Of a stretch of 37,309 bases of DNA, positions 33,117-37,309 are shown in pieces. The stretch comes from CAZLMG01 sp964560765 (GTDB taxonomy: Bacteria; Bdellovibrionota_B; Oligoflexia; Oligoflexales; CAZLMG01). Numbering within the stretch: the first letter of the stretch is position 1; each line of letters opens with the position of its first letter. The stretch covers positions 1-37,309 of the forward strand of contig CAZLMG010000044.1 of assembly GCA_964560765.1 (NCBI GenBank). The letters are read 5' to 3'. The notes under the pieces are model-generated. The model was given only the letters and a program-made list of their open reading frames with translations. It did not search any database and was not told where the DNA came from. Position numbers and translations under genes: made by a program.

Positions 33117-34427
33117 CTATAGTTGTTCGCGGCTCTTTACTTGCAGCAACTTGCACTCCTCAGCAACCATAGTGGTCATACTGCCGGTCCATGTCTTGCT
33201 GAATTGGGTTGTGATGCTGTAGTCGCGATCTTCCACTAAATTAAAAATGCGATAGGTTGCTAACTCAGGATCTGTTTCCATAAGCAGCGTGCTAATAAAT
33301 CCTTCAGGCATACCGCCCGGAGTGACAAAGCTGTAGGGTGCCCGACGGAAATTCATCGACCATTTCCGCATCGAGTGACCTCGTCCCTCAAAGATATATC
33401 GCACCTTGCCCCAAATTTCGTGATCACCTTCCAAAAAGAAGTAGTTTGCATCGGCGGCGAAGACTTTGAGCGTATCCTGAATGTAAGTGGCCAATTCACC
33501 TTTCAGCTCGCGATGCGTTCCTTCTGAGAAGAACGTCTCAAAGTCCTGACAGTTGTATAGGGCGCCCATGATTGCGTATTTGAACTTCTGATAGTCGGGT
33601 GACTGCAGAATGACATGCGCCAAGCGACGATAATTCAGATATCCGGCCACCTGGGTAAATTGACTGGGAGCGACCCGCGCGTAACTCTTGGAGGTAGCCA
33701 GAAACTGCTCATCGAGTCCTTGCAGAAAGCGGTAACGGCCCTTGTTAGCTTGGCGCGAATAAAACAGATCAAAGGCCGTATGCTCGGGAGTTTCATAACC
33801 CAAGCGGTATTTTTTGCCGATGCGGCGATGATCCGTGATGAAGTATGTGCCCTCCCAAAGATTATACGACTCCCAATTCGGTCGTGGATTCTTGCCGTGA
33901 CAACCTAGACAGAGGGGTTCATTCACGGGGCGGACACTGGGGAATGTTGCGATGTCAGCGTAGCTTGCCCGGTATGGGTAGTCAGCGCGCGGCGCGAAAA
34001 TAATTCGCCGAAAGTGAAAGCCCTCGCTTTGATACTCGGCAGGCAAGTTGTTGCGCTCGATGGTCCGGCGCAGATCTTCGGTCGTGGGCTGAGCACGGAA
34101 CTCATACATTTCAATTTCGTAATAGCCGGCGGAGTTCGGATCGCCATTGAACGTGAGGACAAAGCGCGCATCTTCCGTGTTGGCGATGACGCGCGGAAAT
34201 TCGGCGCTGGCTGCTTGGCGACTCTTGCTGTCCTGCATCAGGTTATAGTTGCGGCGCAGTTCTGGATAGGCTTCGCCAATGCGCATGAGCACGACTTCCA
34301 GCTCAACTTGCGGGCCGAACTCGCGGGCGGCGTCATTGGCGATTCTGGCGATGCTATCGAGGCTGGGTGCTGCCAAGGCAGGTGAAACTTGTAGCCAAAG
34401 GGCTAGAATCCATATGCATCGAGACAT
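33117..34427 (-). CDS. Secreted protein with one CXXCH haem-binding motif
   Basis: The 436-residue protein starts behind GGAG (eight-base spacing) and has a signal peptide (MSRCIWILALWLQVSPALAA). One CXXCH motif, NEPLCLGCHGKNPRPNW (Cys173, Cys176, His177), suggests a covalent c-type haem or another metal site. Around it are segments I do not recognise: IANTEDARFVLTFNGDPNSAGYY before it, and after it WEGTYFITDHRRIGKKYRLGYE and helices to the end. At this size and with a single motif, it resembles secreted cytochrome-like proteins of unknown role. An axial Met or second His cannot be named with confidence. It is the neighbour of a decayed small secreted-protein gene on the same strand and of the RNA methyltransferase on the other. 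Confidence 0.7.
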   Translation of the reverse strand: MSRCIWILALWLQVSPALAAPSLDSIARIANDAAREFGPQVELEVVLMRIGEAYPELRRNYNLMQDSKSRQAASAEFPRVIANTEDARFVLTFNGDPNSAGYYEIEMYEFRAQPTTEDLRRTIERNNLPAEYQSEGFHFRRIIFAPRADYPYRASYADIATFPSVRPVNEPLCLGCHGKNPRPNWESYNLWEGTYFITDHRRIGKKYRLGYETPEHTAFDLFYSRQANKGRYRFLQGLDEQFLATSKSYARVAPSQFTQVAGYLNYRRLAHVILQSPDYQKFKYAIMGALYNCQDFETFFSEGTHRELKGELATYIQDTLKVFAADANYFFLEGDHEIWGKVRYIFEGRGHSMRKWSMNFRRAPYSFVTPGGMPEGFISTLLMETDPELATYRIFNLVEDRDYSITTQFSKTWTGSMTTMVAEECKLLQVKSREQL

Positions 34428-34534
34428 GAGTAGCGCTCCTGTGAGACATTGCGGTATATGCTTTCGGCGGCGCGGTGCCGCGCGCTTTTATCGTGTTTTC
34501 CTGGCAGGGTCAACGCGCAAATCGGGAGAATGTC

Positions 34535-35296
34535 ATGCCGTCTCAGCCGACGCGGATCACCTCGGCAAGCAATGAGAAGTATAAGGATTTACTGGGGCTC
34601 TGGAGCGCCAAAGGCATTCGCCAGTCAGGGCTCGGATTGGTGTGTGGTGCGAAGCTGGTCGCCGAGGTGTTGCGGCAGCATCATGAGCCATGTCAGATGT
34701 TAATAGTCACTGAAGGACAGGCACTGCCATGCGGCACCGCAGATCTTCCAGCTACGAGACTAAGCGACGGTCTTTTTTCCGACTTGGACCAATTGGGCAC
34801 CAAGTCACCACTTCTGGTCGTGCGGATACCGGAGATTCGAGATTTCTCTGTGCAAGCCCTCCAAGGACCAGCCATCATCTTGCCGTTGCAGAATCCAGAC
34901 AATGTTGGCGCAGCCATTCGTTCGGCTGTGGCTTTTGGTGTGCGTGATATTGTACTTACCGATGAGACAGCCCACCCTTGCCTACCGCGATCCATGCGGG
35001 CAAGTTCGGGGGCCGTCATGGCTTGTCGATTTTGGCGCCACCGGGGACCGATCGAGAGTCTCCAACTTCCCCATGACCGAAGCTTTGGCTTGGACGCCGA
35101 TGGAATGGCATTAGAGCAAGTGACTTGGCCGAACCAGCCCTTCTTTGTCGTCGGAGTCGAAGGGCGAGGGCTTGGCTCCATCCAGAAGCAGTTGCAATGC
35201 ATCAGCATTCCCATGGAGCCAGAGATGGAATCCTTGAACGCGACGGTCGCGCTTAGCCTAGTGTTGCATCAGTGGTATCGAGCGCGTCGCGAATAG
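34535..35296 (+). CDS. SpoU/TrmH-family RNA 2'-O-methyltransferase
   Basis: The start at 34535 has GGGAG six bases ahead, giving 253 residues; upstream in-frame starts lack a site. The C-terminal domain shows the three SPOUT motifs: NPDNVGAAIRSAVAFGV (motif 1), FFVVGVEGRGLG (motif 2) and ISIPMEPEMESLNATVALSLVL (motif 3), which build the trefoil-knot SAM site. The N-terminal part (about 1-95) resembles the L30e-like substrate-binding domain of RlmB/TsnR-type enzymes. The usual first-motif Asn and the Glu of motif 2 are present. It would modify the 2'-O of a ribose in rRNA or tRNA; which nucleotide cannot be told. It converges with cysK, two bases between the stop codons. Confidence 0.9.
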   Translation: MPSQPTRITSASNEKYKDLLGLWSAKGIRQSGLGLVCGAKLVAEVLRQHHEPCQMLIVTEGQALPCGTADLPATRLSDGLFSDLDQLGTKSPLLVVRIPEIRDFSVQALQGPAIILPLQNPDNVGAAIRSAVAFGVRDIVLTDETAHPCLPRSMRASSGAVMACRFWRHRGPIESLQLPHDRSFGLDADGMALEQVTWPNQPFFVVGVEGRGLGSIQKQLQCISIPMEPEMESLNATVALSLVLHQWYRARRE

Positions 35297-35298
35297 CA

Positions 35299-36327
35299 TC
35301 ATTTCCTTGCTTGGCGATACTGTCGCACCAAATCAGTCAGTTTCAGCTGCACGGGGTCGATTTGCTGCGTTGCTAGAAAATCTGCATCGTAGAGTTTGGT
35401 GATGGACCGTTCTCCTTGATCGCACCAAAACGTCAGGACGCGCTTGCCAGGTCCCGCCCGCAAGGCAACTTTTAGGGCCGCAGCTACGTTCAAGGCAGCG
35501 CTGGTTCCCAACACGATGCCGTCCACGGCGCGGAGATGATAAGCGATCGTGACCGCATCACGGTCCGGCACAGTCAAGGCTTCATCAACTTGCGCTTCGG
35601 CGAAATTTGCAACCAGACGCATAATCCCGATGCCTTCAGAAAAGGACGAGCCTTCCATGGCAAAGGTGCCATGTTCGACGTAGTGCCGCAGTCCAGAACC
35701 CATGGGATCACACAAGACTGTTTTCAGTCCCTTGATATTTTCTTTCAAGAAGCGTGAGTTGCCGGCAATTGTGCCGCCAGTACCCGCAGCCGACACCAGA
35801 TAATCCAGCTTTCCCCCTGTTTGCGCCAATATCTCTGGACCGGTGTGTTGATAGTGGGCGCGAAAGTTTTCCAAGTTTTCGAACTGATTGGCCCACCAAT
35901 AATGTTTTGGATCTGATTCGGCAATACGGCGTGCTGTATGAAAGAAATGATTATCGTTGGTAAAAGGCACTGGATCGAGAAGTTTGACTTCTGCTCCATA
36001 CATCTTGAGCGTTGCGACTTTTTGCGGCGATTGATTGTTTGGCATAACGATCAGTGAGTCGATGCCATAGCTGCGACCGACTAGTGCCAAGCCTATGCCA
36101 GTATTGCCAGCCGTGCCTTCGACGATGGTCATCCCCGCCTTCAGCGCACCAGAATATATGGCTGCGTCAACCATCCCGCGAGCTGCGCGGTCTTTGACTG
36201 AGCCCCCGGGGTTAAGGTTTTCACATTTTAGCAAGATGTCACATTCCGATATCTCGCTGAGCGACGGAATTCGCAGGATGGGAGTGTTGCCGATAAGGTC
36301 GCGAATGGTAGACTTAATGGACGTCAT
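35299..36327 (-). CDS. cysK: Cysteine synthase (O-acetylserine sulfhydrylase)
   Basis: The start at 36327 is chosen for GGAG five bases ahead, giving 342 residues; the longer frame to 36423 lacks a site and crosses the control region. The PLP lysine is in NPGGSVKDRAA (Lys45). The substrate loop is EGTAGNTGIGL, and the phosphate-binding Gly loop is AAGTGGTIAG. Family knowledge: the enzyme joins O-acetylserine and sulfide to give cysteine. The sequence has an extra C-terminal tail (about 310-342, DADFLATQQIDPVQLKLTDLVRQYRQ) of the kind seen in cystathionine-synthase-related cysteine synthases, so a CBS-type activity is not excluded. The divergent serine acetyltransferase supplies its substrate. 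Confidence 0.94.
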   Translation of the reverse strand: MTSIKSTIRDLIGNTPILRIPSLSEISECDILLKCENLNPGGSVKDRAARGMVDAAIYSGALKAGMTIVEGTAGNTGIGLALVGRSYGIDSLIVMPNNQSPQKVATLKMYGAEVKLLDPVPFTNDNHFFHTARRIAESDPKHYWWANQFENLENFRAHYQHTGPEILAQTGGKLDYLVSAAGTGGTIAGNSRFLKENIKGLKTVLCDPMGSGLRHYVEHGTFAMEGSSFSEGIGIMRLVANFAEAQVDEALTVPDRDAVTIAYHLRAVDGIVLGTSAALNVAAALKVALRAGPGKRVLTFWCDQGERSITKLYDADFLATQQIDPVQLKLTDLVRQYRQARK

Positions 36328-36369
36328 GAAAACTCCAAAGTTTGCTTTTGCAGCATAGCATACCTCGTC

Positions 36370-36397
36370 GGTACCTGGGGAGCGGTGACCAGGTACC
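36370..36397. promoter_or_regulatory. Inverted repeat in the cysK-cysE divergent control region
   Basis: GGTACCTGG (36370-36378) and CCAGGTACC (36389-36397) are a perfect nine-base inverted repeat with a ten-base spacer. It lies between the two divergent starts (36327 and 36424), closer to cysE, where an operator controlling both genes would sit. It could also fold as a hairpin in the cysE leader. No known regulator motif was recognised. Confidence 0.5.
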
Positions 36398-36423
36398 AAG
36401 GAAGCAAGAGAGGGTGAGCGCAC

Positions 36424-37260
36424 ATGGATCCATTTATTAACGACTTAGCCAAAGATGTATTTGCCCGTCGCTATGGCGGTGCCCGCCCTGGCTTGTGTCG
36501 CGCCACGGCGGAAGCGTTGCTGGATGATTTGCTGCCAGTCCTCATCCCCGCGTTGGGCAACCGCAACTTTTCTCGCCCAGACGATTTGGCTGTGCAGCTT
36601 CGAGAACTGTTCGATCGCAGTATTGGCCTGTTGAAATGTCTCCACTCGCCAGACACAGAGCTTCCATTTTTAGAGCAGAAGGCCAAAGACTGGTTTGTCA
36701 GCTTTGCACAAGTGGGCCAGGACTTGGATGCGGACGCTCACTATTTTCACGCCAGCGATCCAGCCGCCCATTCCGTGGAAGAGGTGATGCTAGCGTATCC
36801 TGGATTCTACGCCATCGCCGTCTATCGGCTGGCCCGCGAACTGCATCGTTTGGATGTGCCGTTCTTGCCTCGGCTATTTACCGAGATTGCTCACGGTCGT
36901 ACCGGTATTGATATTCATCCTGGTGCGACCATCGGTGTGCCCATTTTTGTCGATCACGGCACCGGAATCGTCATCGGCGAAACAACCGTCATCGGCAAGC
37001 GGGTGAAGTTGTATCAGGGAGTTACCCTCGGTGCGTTGGCTGTCAGCAAAGCCAAAGCCAAAATCAAACGTCATCCGACCATTGAAGATGACTGCGTGAT
37101 CTATGCAAATGCGACGGTCTTGGGTGGTGATACTCTGGTCGGGTCCGGCGCCGTGGTGAGCGGCAATGTCTGGCTCACGACGAGCGTTCCAGCCCAGGCT
37201 ACGGTCTACCAGAAGCTCGATATCGACATCCGGGCCCGCTCCAAAAGTCCGGAAAACTAG
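36424..37260 (+). CDS. cysE: Serine O-acetyltransferase
   Basis: The 278-residue protein starts behind GAGAGGGTGAG. The N-terminal half (about 1-155) is helical, ending VEEVMLAYPGFYAIAVYRLARELH, which is typical of serine acetyltransferases with an extended helical domain (EpsC/SRPG type). The C-terminal left-handed beta-helix has hexapeptide repeats: GIDIHPGATIGVPIFVDHGTGIVIGETTVIGKRVKLYQGVTLGAL and NATVLGGDTLVGSGAVVSGNVWL. The catalytic His and Asp are in IDIHPG/VDHGTG. Its reaction makes O-acetylserine from serine and acetyl-CoA, feeding the cysteine synthase encoded divergently. The C-terminus ends RSKSPEN without the Ile of CysE tails that binds cysteine synthase, so complex formation is not certain. 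Confidence 0.93.
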   Translation: MDPFINDLAKDVFARRYGGARPGLCRATAEALLDDLLPVLIPALGNRNFSRPDDLAVQLRELFDRSIGLLKCLHSPDTELPFLEQKAKDWFVSFAQVGQDLDADAHYFHASDPAAHSVEEVMLAYPGFYAIAVYRLARELHRLDVPFLPRLFTEIAHGRTGIDIHPGATIGVPIFVDHGTGIVIGETTVIGKRVKLYQGVTLGALAVSKAKAKIKRHPTIEDDCVIYANATVLGGDTLVGSGAVVSGNVWLTTSVPAQATVYQKLDIDIRARSKSPEN

Positions 37261-37309
37261 GGCCTGTCCCTGTTTACTGGTCAGCTAAGCAGCCACTGCA
37301 ACCAGTGTT

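Overview
The window is a chromosomal segment of a Gram-negative bacterium of moderate GC content (a little over 50% by eye). The envelope type follows from a TolC/adaptor/RND pump, several lipobox signal peptides and beta-barrel-like secreted proteins. The mix of many small secreted proteins and lipoproteins without recognisable family, a 7TM-DISM sensor kinase and a YgiQ-type radical SAM enzyme would fit the Bdellovibrionota/Oligoflexia or a related delta-type lineage. That placement is an inference at low confidence. I saw no rRNA, tRNA, CRISPR array or insertion sequence.

Layout. Positions 1-164 hold the start of a minus-strand gene made of perfect 21-bp (heptad) repeats. 339-2389 is a minus-strand two-component pair: a membrane histidine kinase and a regulator with its output domain in front of its receiver. 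Divergent from it, 2583-5284 is a translationally coupled pair: a GNAT-like domain fused to a haem-oxygenase-like diiron oxidase (HDO), followed by a cytochrome P450. This looks like a small-molecule (acyl or amino-acid) tailoring locus. 5439-8125 holds a trypsin-like lipoprotein, an Ala/Lys-rich secreted protein with a good terminator, and a barrel-like protein. 8202-10581 is a second sensor kinase (7TM-DISM) and a YkgJ-type cysteine-cluster protein. 10532-15910 is a complete tripartite efflux operon (minus strand). 16027-19589 has a GT-C-like membrane protein, a DoxX protein, a secreted protein and a lipoprotein.

The accessory part runs from about 19.6 to 27 kb. It opens with an AT-rich stretch and a lipoprotein gene broken by a 100-N assembly gap. 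Five copies of one palindromic intergenic repeat (starting CTGGCCCC) follow between unrelated single genes: a Cys-rich lipoprotein with a CXXCH motif, a secreted WD40-like protein, an inverted AAA/DUF4143 ATPase, a decayed RCC1-like gene and a zinc-protease lipoprotein. The gene-repeat-gene-repeat order resembles a cassette array, although the repeats do not match integron attC sites. The most complete copy (26031-26099) is a near-perfect 69-bp palindrome.

The last third returns to ordinary chromosome: two secreted proteins (one an alpha/beta hydrolase), a YgiQ radical SAM protein, a TPR-like protein, a small pseudogene, a secreted protein with a CXXCH motif, a SpoU/TrmH RNA methyltransferase, and a divergent cysK/cysE pair for cysteine synthesis with a 9-bp perfect inverted repeat between the two starts.
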